Assembly (NCBI RefSeq): GCF_002356295.1
Contig: NZ_AP018042.1
Location: 2,822,361-2,886,360 of the forward strand
Origin: Labilibaculum antarcticum
GTDB lineage: Bacteria; Bacteroidota; Bacteroidia; Bacteroidales; Marinifilaceae
DNA: 64,000 nt
Direction of reading: 5' to 3'
This document shows, piece by piece, positions 1 to 12,509 of the stretch. The notes beneath the pieces were generated by a model. That model saw only the letters and a list, made by a program, of their open reading frames with translations, was not told the origin of the DNA and did no database searches. A program made the position numbers and the translations under genes. Positions within the stretch are counted from its first letter, which is position 1, and every line of letters starts with the position of its first letter.

Positions 1-153
<153 letters not shown>

Positions 154-294
154 AGAGATTGGAAGTATTGTATATAGATATTGTAATTCAGATAATGGTT
201 TTATCTGTATTTCCTAACTGACTGTTTTCATTAATTTATTTATACCATAACCCATAGCGTTAGGGTGTTTTCACCGCTAAGCTGATAGGTATTT

Positions 295-368
295 AGTCCT
301 GTAGCTCAGTTGGTTAGAGCACTACACTGATAATGTAGGGGTCCGCAGTTCAAATCTGCGCAGGACTA
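295..368 (+). tRNA. tRNA-Ile (GAT)
   Basis: The cloverleaf can be folded by eye. The acceptor stem AGTCCTG (295-301) pairs with CAGGACT (361-367). The D-arm has GCTCAGTTGGTTAGAGC, the anticodon stem CTACA/TGTAG encloses loop CTGATAA with anticodon GAT at 329-331, and the T-arm is CGCAG-TTCAAAT-CTGCG. CCA is not encoded. It lies in the 16S-23S spacer, where Ile and Ala tRNAs are standard. Confidence 0.97.
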
Positions 369-456
369 CTATTTAATTGGTAATTATAAATTAATAATTG
401 GTAATATTTTATTATTAATTGTTAATTATTCATTATTAATTGAAGTGAAACGATAT
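369..456. repeat. AT-rich low-complexity spacer between the two tRNAs
   Basis: This spacer is made of permuted short words built on TTAATTGGTAATT and ATTATTAATTG, with almost no G or C. It looks like expansion by slippage or recombination of a short word. No gene or stable structure is seen. Confidence 0.5.
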
Positions 457-530
457 GGGGGATTAGCTCAGTTGGCTAGAGCGCCTGCCTTGCACGCAGG
501 AGGTCATCGGTTCGACTCCGATATTCTCCA
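457..530 (+). tRNA. tRNA-Ala (TGC)
   Basis: The acceptor stem GGGGGAT (457-463) pairs with ATTCTCC (523-529) with two G-U pairs. The anticodon stem is CCTGC/GCAGG with loop CTTGCAC and anticodon TGC at 491-493. The T-arm is ATCGG-TTCGACT-CCGAT. CCA is not encoded. It is the second tRNA of the rRNA spacer, 88 bp after tRNA-Ile. Confidence 0.97.
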
Positions 531-650
531 CACAAATACTATGGTGTATTTAAAGTTCTTTGACATATTGAAACAAAATTAAAGTAGAAGTAACAAGTAA
601 AGAGACATAGATGAATTTCGGTAACGAGATTTATTTTTGTTAACACAATA

Positions 651-3519
<2,869 letters not shown>

Positions 3520-3626
3520 GAGTGCGGGGTTCATCATTGAATCTTTTCAATGTTATTTTTGCTTTAATTTTTCGATATGTCTATGATATTATCTTGAGGG
3601 CTATGGTCCAATATAGATTAATGATT

Positions 3627-3736
<110 letters not shown>

Positions 3737-3740
3737 TTTT

Positions 3741-3779
3741 AAAGAGTCTTATTCCAACTAGGAGTAAGACTCTTTTTTT
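3741..3779 (+). terminator. Intrinsic terminator of the rRNA operon
   Basis: An 11-bp stem, AAAGAGTCTTA (3741-3751) with TAAGACTCTTT (3765-3775), is followed by a T-run. It lies 5 bp after the 5S gene, as expected for the end of an rRNA operon. Confidence 0.92.
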
Positions 3780-3799
3780 GTGCACTAAAGTGTCTTAGG

Positions 3800-4552
3800 A
3801 TAATGACGCAATTCTTAATAATGAGTGAGTCGTGCATTAAGATCTTGTAATATTTAATGGGTGTATATTTAGCAAGCGTGTGAAAGAGTATTAATTGGAA
3901 ATTTAAGTTGGAGTCCGATGATATGACAGCTTTATTCGTTTTTATCATCCACGATGGCATAGTTGAAATCTGTATTAATTTCGTTGGGCAAGTCCTTCTC
4001 ATTAATACGATCCATGATGGTTATATCTTTTGAATTCATAGGTAACCTTTTCAAAAACATCTTCAATTTGTTTTTATTTTTTTCGGGATCTGATTATTGT
4101 ATCGTTGGTAGTAACCTGTATGTCAACATTAATTGAAGAGTCAAGCTTGTTTTGGGGATGCCAAAATTTAATTCTTTGAGTTTTTGCGTTAGTACCAGAT
4201 ACAATAACTTGTGTATCTGAATTAATTACAGAATGTTGATTTCCAGTTAGTTTTTTGGTGGTCTTAATTTGAATATGATGATTTTTTTATCAATAAATTC
4301 CTTGATCTCATGAATTTCAATATTCCCTAATTTTGTACTATCAATTGAATAAAGACCTTCATCGATTAGAAAAACAGACTCTTCTTTTTCAAGATTCGTA
4401 ACAATCTTGTGTAAGACTTTATTGAAATTTGAGTCGAAAGACTGCTTCTTAATTTGAATAGCGTTTTTAATCCATAGAATTTGAACGCCAATAATTCCAA
4501 TCAATGAAATTGACATTCGGATTATTAAACTGGTGATTATTTTTCTGCTCAC
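3800..4552 (-). pseudogene. Decayed, C-terminally truncated sensor histidine kinase
   Basis: Translating the minus strand from ATG 4552 gives an N-terminus with a transmembrane helix (IRMSISLIGIIGVQILWI) followed by NAIQIKKQSFDSNFNKVL. This is the pattern of a Bacteroidota sensor kinase whose periplasmic region follows one signal-anchor helix. The frame then breaks repeatedly. It shifts at a T6 run (4251-4256) into KLTGNQHSVINSDTQVIVSG, meets an in-frame stop at 4074-4076, continues as QIEDVFEKVTYEFKRYN, and shifts near 4020-4030 into MDRINEKDLPNEINTDF then NYAIVDDKNE. It stops again at 3932-3934, with KAVISSDSNLNFQ in another frame. No HisKA or HATPase domain remains before the rRNA terminator. 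Several lesions sit in homopolymers, but four independent breaks plus the missing catalytic half argue for a true pseudogene. The 3' limit is approximate. Confidence 0.75.
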
Positions 4553-4658
4553 TGAATTGTTTCTATTGCTATCTGAAGATACAATTCAAATATACAAAGA
4601 GCAAGGTTTGTAGTTAGTTAATGTCTCCTTAATAAGTCTTAAGGAAAAGTTAAAGCAT

Positions 4659-4679
4659 AAAAAAGGACTATAAAAGTCC
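4659..4679 (-). terminator. Intrinsic terminator overlapping the kdsB stop codon
   Basis: On the minus strand GGACT (4679-4675), loop TTTAT and AGTCC (4669-4665) form a short hairpin followed by six Ts. The hairpin uses the last codons and the TAG stop of kdsB, so coding sequence and terminator share bases. Confidence 0.6.
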
Positions 4680-5417
4680 CATTTCCTTTACTCTCATTAA
4701 ATCTTCAGGAGTGTCTATACCTATTGATTCATGTTCTGTTATTTCGGTTTGTATCCAGTACCCATTCTCGAGCCAACGCAATTGTTCTAAAGATTCTGAT
4801 AATTCTAAATCACCTTGCTCTAGTTGAGTGATCCTCATTAAAGTATCGAATCGATAGGCATACATTCCAATATGTTTAAAGAATGAGTTTTTATTTATCC
4901 ACTTCTCCTGATTTTCAGCTCGTACAAAAGGAATTGGTGACCGGCTGAAATACAAGGCGCGATTATCTTTAGCGGTTACTACCTTTACTTTATTGGGATC
5001 AAAAATCTCATCAGAATTGGTAATTTTCTTTATTAATGTGGCAATTTCTGTAGATGGATTGTTAAAACACGATTTTAATGAATTAATTTGTTCTGGTTGA
5101 ATAAAAGGCTCATCACCTTGAATATTAATCACCACATCGAAATCAATCGTTAATTTTTGAGTGATCAATTTAGCAGCTTCAGCAATACGATCGGTACCAC
5201 TTTGATGATTTGGAGAGGTCATGATTACCTTTCCTCCGAAGCTTTTTACAGCTTCTTCAATCCTTTTATCATCGGTGGCTACATAAACATGCTCAAGCGC
5301 TTTAAGAGCTTGTTCGTATACTTTTTGAATCATTGGTTTGCCGTTAATATCGGCTAAAGGTTTACCTGGGAACCTTGTGGATGCGTATCGTGCTGGTATA
5401 ACTCCTAAGAATTTCAT
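4668..5417 (-). CDS. kdsB: 3-deoxy-manno-octulosonate cytidylyltransferase
   Basis: KdsB activates the lipopolysaccharide sugar Kdo by making CMP-Kdo from CTP and Kdo in the cytoplasm, before transfer to lipid A. The 249-residue length is typical. Family motifs are clear: the nucleotide-binding start IPARYASTRFPGKPL (residues 7-21), SGTDR (73-77), and NIQGDEP (98-104), whose Asp is a metal ligand in this family. The ATG at 5417 begins the protein right at the first beta strand (MKFLGVIP), so no other start is needed. It is 21 bp downstream of the histidine kinase gene on the same strand and may be co-transcribed with it. The functional link between the two is unknown. A hairpin overlapping the stop codon ends the unit. 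Confidence 0.96.
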   Translation of the reverse strand: MKFLGVIPARYASTRFPGKPLADINGKPMIQKVYEQALKALEHVYVATDDKRIEEAVKSFGGKVIMTSPNHQSGTDRIAEAAKLITQKLTIDFDVVINIQGDEPFIQPEQINSLKSCFNNPSTEIATLIKKITNSDEIFDPNKVKVVTAKDNRALYFSRSPIPFVRAENQEKWINKNSFFKHIGMYAYRFDTLMRITQLEQGDLELSESLEQLRWLENGYWIQTEITEHESIGIDTPEDLMRVKEMGLL

Positions 5418-5438
5418 TTTTGTTTTCTTTTGCGCTTA

Positions 5439-6608
5439 TTAATTTAAAGGCAAAGTAAACAAAAATTCAGAACCTTCTCCCAATTTGCTAGTCGCGATTA
5501 TTTCACCACCATGACAAGTCACAATTTTCTTAGCTATGGCTAATCCTAAACCAGTACTGGTTTCGTTTGCTGTTGTTTTAGCACTGGTTGTTCCAAATTC
5601 TGTAAATAATTTTTTCACTTCTTCTTCCGGAATGCCTACGCCTTCATCACTCACCGAAATTTTTATAGTGGACATATTTTTAATAATGCTTACAGAAACT
5701 GTCGTTTGAGGATTGGAATATTTAATTGCGTTGCTTAATAGATTGTGCAAAACTTGCTCTATCTTATTTTTATCAATGGAAATTAAACCTATAGCATCAT
5801 TTGAACGGAAATTGATTTTAATATTCTTTTTCTTCGCGAATATCTGGTTGATTTTTATTGTATTTATTACAAGGGTTTTAATGTCTTGCTCCTGTTTATC
5901 CAATTCAAGTTTTCCCAATTCAATTTTTGAAATATCTAATAATTCATTAATTAGATTTAATGAAAATTGACTACTATCTTTAATTAATTGTAGAAATTCA
6001 ATTTTATCGTCATCAGAGAAATCATTATAAGAATCTAGAATTAAAGTAGAAAAGGACTGAATAGCTCCAATCGGATTTCTAAGATCGTGAGCCGCAATTC
6101 CTAAAAATTTTGATTTTTGTTCGTTAAGAATCTGTAGTGTATTGTTTTGCTCTTCAAGCTTTTTCTTATGTGATTCCAATTCAGTATGATCATCAACAAT
6201 TACTAAAATGTACTCTTTGCCATAGTATTGAATATACCTTGTTGAATACAAAAAATGTTTGGTTTGTTTTTGTATGTCAGAATAGAAATCTCTGGATAGT
6301 TTTCTTTTGTTAGTAGGGACTTTTTCAGACATGGTTTGTAAAATGTCTTTTTTGAGGATGCAATTTAGGCAATGAGAAGTTTCTCCGCACAATGCATTTT
6401 CTTCAACGGCGAACTTACAACCTAAAGCATTGCCGCATAAATTTCCAATAATGGTTTCTTCCCGTTTTTGAAAGAGCAGTGAAAAAGATTCATTCATATT
6501 CTCAACACGCGCATTCTTATCCAAAATAAATAAGGCTGATGTAATATTATCGAATAAAATATTTAAGAATTCATTTGATTCTTTGAGGTTTTTGAGATTG
6601 ATTGACAT
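5439..6608 (-). CDS. PAS-domain sensor histidine kinase with a cysteine-rich PAS segment
   Basis: This is a soluble-looking two-component sensor kinase of 389 residues with no transmembrane segment. Residues about 10-140 form a PAS domain. It contains five cysteines, C58, C64, C74, C80 and C83, spaced as in PAS sensors with a GC...CG...CxxC pattern. A coiled-coil linker (145-165) leads to the HisKA domain with the phospho-accepting His174 in HDLRNP. The HATPase_c domain follows, with an N-box near NLLSNAIKYS, a G1 box DEGVGIPEEE and a G2 box TGLGLAIAKK. The cysteines suggest a metal, iron-sulfur or thiol redox signal; this is inference. No response regulator is adjacent. The divergent neighbour is a sigma54 activator that lacks a receiver domain, so the kinase is an orphan here. 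Confidence 0.9.
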   Translation of the reverse strand: MSINLKNLKESNEFLNILFDNITSALFILDKNARVENMNESFSLLFQKREETIIGNLCGNALGCKFAVEENALCGETSHCLNCILKKDILQTMSEKVPTNKRKLSRDFYSDIQKQTKHFLYSTRYIQYYGKEYILVIVDDHTELESHKKKLEEQNNTLQILNEQKSKFLGIAAHDLRNPIGAIQSFSTLILDSYNDFSDDDKIEFLQLIKDSSQFSLNLINELLDISKIELGKLELDKQEQDIKTLVINTIKINQIFAKKKNIKINFRSNDAIGLISIDKNKIEQVLHNLLSNAIKYSNPQTTVSVSIIKNMSTIKISVSDEGVGIPEEEVKKLFTEFGTTSAKTTANETSTGLGLAIAKKIVTCHGGEIIATSKLGEGSEFLFTLPLN

Positions 6609-6808
6609 CGGTCTTTATGTTTTAAAACTGTACACTTACTTGGGTTTTTACGGAATTTTTATTGAAAGGATACTTAAAATTAACAATCTTTAATGATAAT
6701 AATTAGGCAGAATAGCCTACTAAATCTAAAAAGTAGTAATTTTGTCAGGTAGCATGATAAAATTTCATGTTTTGCACTTAGGTAACAAGCAAATTAGATT
6801 TTTTTTTG

Positions 6809-8050
6809 ATGGATATACAAACAGTAAAGCATCGTTTTTCGATTATCGGGAATACATATTCTTTAAATAGATCACTTGATATTGCTATTCAAGTCGCTCC
6901 TACTGATTTATCGGTTTTAATATCTGGAGAGAGTGGGACAGGAAAAGAAGTCTTTCCCCAAATAATACACCAGTTTAGTTCAAGAAAACATTCTCCTTAT
7001 ATTGCTGTGAATTGCGGTGCTATTCCTGAAGGAACAATTGATTCGGAATTATTTGGGCACGAAAAAGGTGCATTCACAGGAGCTTTGTCCGATCGAAAAG
7101 GATATTTTGAGGTTGCTAATAACGGAACTATTTTTTTGGACGAGGTAGGAGAACTCCCCTTATCAACGCAAGTTAGATTGTTACGTGTTTTAGAAACCGG
7201 AGAATTTATTAAGGTTGGTTCATCAAAGGTTTTAAAATCGGATGTTAGAGTCGTTGCGGCAACAAATATAAAAATACCAAAAGCGGTAAAAGAAGGTAGG
7301 TTTCGTGAGGATTTGTATTACCGTTTGAATACTGTACCCATTACCATGCCTCCTTTACGGGAACGACAAGAGGATATTTATTTGCTCTTTAGAAAATTTG
7401 CACAGGATTTTGCTGAGAAATATAGAATGCCACCTTTACGACTTGATTCTGGTGCTCAACAGCTCCTTAGATCTTACCGTTGGCCAGGGAATATTCGACA
7501 GTTAAAAAATATAACAGAGCAGGTTTCCATTATTGAAAAAGAAAGGCAAATTGGAGCTGATATACTTAAGGGATATCTTCCTCTGAATGATGAGCAGATG
7601 CTGCCAGCTATTTATACAGATACCTCTAAAAAGGATCAGGCATTTTCATCGGAACGGGAAATTCTATATAAGGTTCTTTTTGATATGAAACGGGACATGA
7701 CTGATTTGAAAAAATTGGTGTTTGAGCTCATGCAAACCAGTGGTGACTCATCTTCTTTACAAAAGGATAATGCGAAGCTGATTCGGAAATTATATGAGGA
7801 TCAGGAAATGGATGTTTTTCACCATCAAGCTTCACCGCAAGCAACTCCCAATGTTTCTTCTCCTAAAGATTCGAAAATTCAAGATACTGAGGAATTTGTA
7901 GAAGAATCTTTATCACTTGAAGATAAGGAGGTTGAATTGATCCGGAAGGCCTTGGATAAGCACAATGGAAAGCGTAAGTATGCAGCACAGGATTTAGGAA
8001 TATCCGAGCGTACTTTGTATCGTAAAATCAAAGAATACGATATCAACTAA
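6809..8050 (+). CDS. Sigma54-dependent transcriptional activator without receiver domain
   Basis: This bacterial enhancer-binding protein of 413 residues uses ATP hydrolysis to open sigma54 promoters. It starts almost directly with the AAA+ domain. Walker A is GESGTGKE (40-47), the sigma54-contacting loop GAFTGA is intact (87-92), and Walker B GTIFLDEVGE is at 106-115. An arginine-rich LPPLRER-like segment reads MPPLRERQEDI. A linker of about 130 residues leads to a Fis-type helix-turn-helix at the C-terminus (AAQDLGISERTLYRK). There is no N-terminal receiver or sensory domain, so control must come from partners, expression or the linker. I chose ATG 6809; an in-frame TTG sits just before it. 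The gene leads the run lptE - TPR protein - secG, an order I remember as common in Bacteroidota, suggesting a link to envelope functions. Confidence 0.93.
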   Translation: MDIQTVKHRFSIIGNTYSLNRSLDIAIQVAPTDLSVLISGESGTGKEVFPQIIHQFSSRKHSPYIAVNCGAIPEGTIDSELFGHEKGAFTGALSDRKGYFEVANNGTIFLDEVGELPLSTQVRLLRVLETGEFIKVGSSKVLKSDVRVVAATNIKIPKAVKEGRFREDLYYRLNTVPITMPPLRERQEDIYLLFRKFAQDFAEKYRMPPLRLDSGAQQLLRSYRWPGNIRQLKNITEQVSIIEKERQIGADILKGYLPLNDEQMLPAIYTDTSKKDQAFSSEREILYKVLFDMKRDMTDLKKLVFELMQTSGDSSSLQKDNAKLIRKLYEDQEMDVFHHQASPQATPNVSSPKDSKIQDTEEFVEESLSLEDKEVELIRKALDKHNGKRKYAAQDLGISERTLYRKIKEYDIN

Positions 8051-8085
8051 TATTCACAATTTATTGTTATTTTTATTCTCAATAT

Positions 8086-8598
8086 ATGAATTTAATTAAA
8101 GTCTTGTTTTTAAGTTTTTGCGTAACCTTTGTGGTAACGGCATGTAAGGTTTCCTATTCATTTACAGGAGGAACACTTTCAGATGATGTGAAAACTTTTT
8201 CCGTTCAATTTTTCCCTAATAGGGCACTTTTGGTTAATCCCAATTTGAGTAATCAGTTTACAGAAGCACTAAAAGAGAAATTTCGTGGGCAAACTGCCTT
8301 GGATGAGATAGTGGATGGAGAAGGTCATTTGAACTTTGAGGGTGAAATAACCGGATATAGAACCCAAGCTTTGGATGTTACTGCAAATGATATATCTGCA
8401 ACCAATCGCTTAACAGTAACAATAAAAGTACGGTTTATAAATGAATTAGAACCGGATAATGATTTTGACAAGAGTTTTACAGCTTTTAGAGATTTTGATA
8501 GTACCCAGCAGTTGAGTGATGTGGAAGAAGGTTTGGTGGAAGAAATTTTAGAAGACATTATTGATGATATATATAACGCAGCCGTTGTAAACTGGTAA
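8086..8598 (+). CDS. lptE: LptE-family LPS-assembly lipoprotein
   Basis: LptE sits with LptD in the outer membrane and helps place lipopolysaccharide on the cell surface. The 170-residue protein has a lipoprotein signal peptide ending at Cys20 (VVTACK). The mature part contains the short beta-rich pattern typical of Bacteroidota LptE: SYSFTGGTL, then a VQFFPN segment, and an E-rich helix near the end. Sequence similarity to proteobacterial LptE is low, so the name rests on the Bacteroidota-type N-terminus and on position before secG. It lies 35 bp after the sigma54 activator and 3 bp before the next gene, so these are almost certainly one transcript. Confidence 0.82.
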   Translation: MNLIKVLFLSFCVTFVVTACKVSYSFTGGTLSDDVKTFSVQFFPNRALLVNPNLSNQFTEALKEKFRGQTALDEIVDGEGHLNFEGEITGYRTQALDVTANDISATNRLTVTIKVRFINELEPDNDFDKSFTAFRDFDSTQQLSDVEEGLVEEILEDIIDDIYNAAVVNW

Positions 8599-8601
8599 AA
8601 A

Positions 8602-9672
8602 ATGGATGGAAGTTTATTACAAGATTGGATAAGAAATTCTGGTAAAATGGATCGAGACAGTCATCGGGAATTAAAAAGCCTGATTGACCAATATCCTTAT
8701 TTCCAGACAGCTCATTTGCTCTTGTTAAAAAACTTGCATGATAATCAGAGTATTCGGTTTAAGGAAGAATTGAGAAATTCGGCTTTGTACATTCCAGATC
8801 GGCGTCATTTATTTTTATTGATACAAGATCAGATTAAGATTCAATCCAGATCGGAAAGCTCAGAAAAGATAGTTGCTGTATCGGAAAAGCCAGAGTCGGT
8901 TTTACAGGAGAAACTAGATGATGTTCAAGTAAAAGAAGTAGAGAAAATTACTGACCTTCCTGCAGAGGAAAAACAGCTTGTGTCTGAAATAGCACATGCA
9001 GAATCAGATGAATTGATTGATTTATTTGATGAGTCAGAACTTGTAAATTCGGATTTTTCTCAGGAAGATAGAAGTACTGATAAACTTGAGGTTGTACAAG
9101 CCGCGAATGATGAAATACTAGAGTTTGCAGATGCTGAAGATAAGAAAGAGGAGTCTGCAGAGCAAGAGGAAATTAAAGAGGCATTGAGCGACTCAGAATT
9201 GTTGGTAGCAGCAACGGAAGTTTATCATATAGGTTTTGGAGGCAATTTGTACACTTTGACAGATGAACCTAAAAAAGAGGAAGAGTTATCAGACAAAAGG
9301 GAAAATCATACTTTTACTGATTGGATGACTGTAGTTGATACGAATACTAAGTCTGAGGAAATAGATGATAATTTGAATCCTGAAAAGGGAAAAGTGAAAA
9401 AAGGAAATAATCTTATTGATAATTTCATTCAAAATGAACCAAGAATCAATAGAAGTATTAAAGTTGTTGAGAAACAAGAAGATATTTCATTGGGGAGTTT
9501 AGAGGATAAAGATGGCTTTATTAGTGAAACTTTGGCCACTATATACGTGAAACAGAAACTATTTGATAAAGCGATTGCGGTTTATGACAAATTAGTGTTG
9601 AAAAATCCCGAAAAAAACCTTTACTTTGCGGGTCAGATTGAAAGAATAAAAAAATTAAAAAACAGTAAATAG
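8602..9672 (+). CDS. Acidic TPR-containing protein of unknown function
   Basis: The 356-residue protein has three parts. An N-terminal helical region (1-75) carries the pattern IDQYPYFQTAHLLLLKNL. A long, very acidic, low-complexity middle (about 95-250) is rich in Glu, Asp, Lys and Ser. A C-terminal region of about 50 residues contains one clear TPR-like helix pair, with ATIYVKQKLFDKAIAVYDKL followed by LVLKNPEKN. No signal peptide or membrane segment is seen, so it is probably cytoplasmic or peripheral. It starts 3 bp after lptE and ends 6 bp before secG. I recall similar proteins at this place in other Bacteroidota, without an assigned function. A scaffold role in envelope assembly is only a guess. 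Confidence 0.85.
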   Translation: MDGSLLQDWIRNSGKMDRDSHRELKSLIDQYPYFQTAHLLLLKNLHDNQSIRFKEELRNSALYIPDRRHLFLLIQDQIKIQSRSESSEKIVAVSEKPESVLQEKLDDVQVKEVEKITDLPAEEKQLVSEIAHAESDELIDLFDESELVNSDFSQEDRSTDKLEVVQAANDEILEFADAEDKKEESAEQEEIKEALSDSELLVAATEVYHIGFGGNLYTLTDEPKKEEELSDKRENHTFTDWMTVVDTNTKSEEIDDNLNPEKGKVKKGNNLIDNFIQNEPRINRSIKVVEKQEDISLGSLEDKDGFISETLATIYVKQKLFDKAIAVYDKLVLKNPEKNLYFAGQIERIKKLKNSK

Positions 9673-9678
9673 ATAAGT

Positions 9679-10020
9679 ATGTATACCTTTGTAATTGTAT
9701 TGACCCTTATTGTTTGTGCGCTTTTAGTGTTAATTGTATTAGTGCAGAACTCAAAAGGAGGTGGATTAGCGTCTAATTTTTCATCCTCGAACCAAATCAT
9801 GGGAGTTAAGAAAACAACTGATTTTCTTGAGAAAGCAACTTGGTTTTTAGCAGGAAGTTTATTATTTCTATGTCTTGCAGCAGCAGGGACTATTAATCGT
9901 GGTGAAGTAGAAGGTCAGAAATCACAAATTGAGCAGCAGTTGCAGGAAACTGAAACGGCTCCTGAGGTTCCTGCTTTCCCAACAGAAGCTCCTTCTACAG
10001 AAAAGGATACAGCAAAATAA
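9679..10020 (+). CDS. secG: Protein-export membrane protein SecG
   Basis: SecG is the small accessory subunit of the SecYEG translocon in the inner membrane. The 113-residue protein shows the family layout. A first membrane helix (residues 2-21) is followed by the conserved polar segment QNSKGGGLASNF, the GVKKTTDFLEKATW stretch, a second membrane helix (about 52-70), and a variable hydrophilic tail rich in Glu, Thr and Pro. It closes the sigma54 activator - lptE - TPR - secG unit, and a strong terminator follows about 30 bp later. Confidence 0.95.
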   Translation: MYTFVIVLTLIVCALLVLIVLVQNSKGGGLASNFSSSNQIMGVKKTTDFLEKATWFLAGSLLFLCLAAAGTINRGEVEGQKSQIEQQLQETETAPEVPAFPTEAPSTEKDTAK

Positions 10021-10050
10021 GAAAAGAAAAATATCTTTGATATAAAAAAA

Positions 10051-10087
10051 ATGTCAGTATGTCATATCATACTGACATTTTTTTGTA
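10051..10087 (+). terminator. Intrinsic terminator after secG
   Basis: The 11-bp stem ATGTCAGTATG (10051-10061) pairs with CATACTGACAT (from 10068), with loop TCATAT and a T-run after it. An A-run on the other side would let it work in both directions, but there is no minus-strand gene close by. Confidence 0.92.
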
Positions 10088-10281
10088 TGTGGTCATCTAT
10101 CTATTCGTTAGTGTATTTATGTAGTCTTTAATGAGATATTGCCAACTGTGTTATTCATTTTTTATTGATAATTTGAAAATTGAGTCGGATCTCGGAAATA
10201 ATGTCAATGAATTCCCTTTGGCATGGATTGTGAAGATAAGAAATGGTACTTTGTAAATTAATAACTTTAAATATTTTGAAA

Positions 10282-10560
10282 ATGGCAGACTTAAAAGGTA
10301 GAATTCTTGCTGGTAAAATTTTGGTTGAAGCTATAGAAGCTGAAGAAAAAACTGCAAGTGGTATCATTATTCCGGATGCTGCAAAAGAGAAACCAATGCA
10401 AGGTAAAGTTGTATTGGTGGGTTCTGATAAAAAAGATGAGCCCATGGAATTAAAAATCGGTGATACGGTTTTTTATGGCAAATATTCAGGAACAGAATTG
10501 GTGATTGATGGGGATGATTATCTTTTAATGTCTCAGTTAGATGTTTTGTATATTGCATAA
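10282..10560 (+). CDS. groS: Co-chaperonin GroES
   Basis: GroES caps the GroEL ring during protein folding in the cytoplasm. The protein is 92 residues from ATG 10282 (MADLKGRILAGKILVE); an upstream in-frame start at 10243 would add a tail not found in the family and is rejected. The mobile-loop region EEKTASGIIIPDAAKEKP and the roof and barrel strands YGKYSGTELVIDGDDYLLM are present. It lies 33 bp upstream of groL. No CIRCE operator was found in the upstream region, so HrcA control is not supported by the sequence. Confidence 0.96.
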   Translation: MADLKGRILAGKILVEAIEAEEKTASGIIIPDAAKEKPMQGKVVLVGSDKKDEPMELKIGDTVFYGKYSGTELVIDGDDYLLMSQLDVLYIA

Positions 10561-10590
10561 TTAACTACACGAAATTTCAAAATTAAGTAA

Positions 10591-12231
<1,641 letters not shown>

Positions 12232-12251
12232 AATAATCATATCATATTTTT

Positions 12252-12281
12252 AAAAAGGCGGCCAAGTGGCCGCCTTTTTTA
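12252..12281 (+). terminator. Intrinsic terminator of groES-groL
   Basis: AAAAGGCGGCCA pairs with TGGCCGCCTTTT around a two-base loop, with flanking A- and T-runs. The stem is 12 bp and GC-rich, 20 bp after the groL stop. Confidence 0.95.
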
Positions 12282-12300
12282 ATTTTTACAATTTTAGTAT

Positions 12301-12504
12301 TTAGAAACTGATTCTTACTTAGAGAAAGAAGGTAAGAAGATATTGAAAAGAGATCTTGCCGGAACGATAGAGGCATTAGGGAGGGCTACCGGTCCTCATT
12401 TACCTTTTGAGCTTAAAAGAGACGGGAAGCTTGTTGATCCGAGGGATTTTTTTCAACAAGAGTTATCCGTTTTAAAAAAAAATAGAAAAAAGGGGATCGT
12501 ATGA
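12301..12504 (+). pseudogene. 3' remnant of an M23-family (LytM) peptidase gene
   Basis: An open frame without a start codon ends at TGA 12502-12504. Its translation includes LKRDLAGTIEALGRATGP, then HLPFELKRDGKLVDPRDFF. This is the C-terminal end of an M23 zinc peptidase domain, whose family pattern is GxxGxSTGPHLHFE followed by GxxVDPxxF. In M23 enzymes the HxH motif carries a catalytic or zinc-binding His; here the second His is replaced by Pro (HLPFE). The zinc-ligand HxxxD motif and everything upstream are absent, since a stop lies directly before the frame and the groL terminator just beyond. I read it as a leftover of a peptidoglycan hydrolase gene. Confidence 0.6.
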
Positions 12505-12509
12505 TCTAC

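Noticed and set aside
3739-4002. 87-codon frame on the minus strand as a separate gene
   Set aside because: It overlaps the rRNA terminator, and its middle part reads as one frame of the broken sensor kinase.
10155-10281. CIRCE operator or sigma54 promoter upstream of groES
   Set aside because: No TTAGCACTC/GAGTGCTAA pair is present. TTGGCATGGATTGT resembles a sigma54 promoter, but the GG-to-GC spacing is about 2 bp too short and the -12 GC is missing.
10243-10281. Longer GroES start at 10243
   Set aside because: It would add 13 residues not found in the family; ATG 10282 gives the standard N-terminus.
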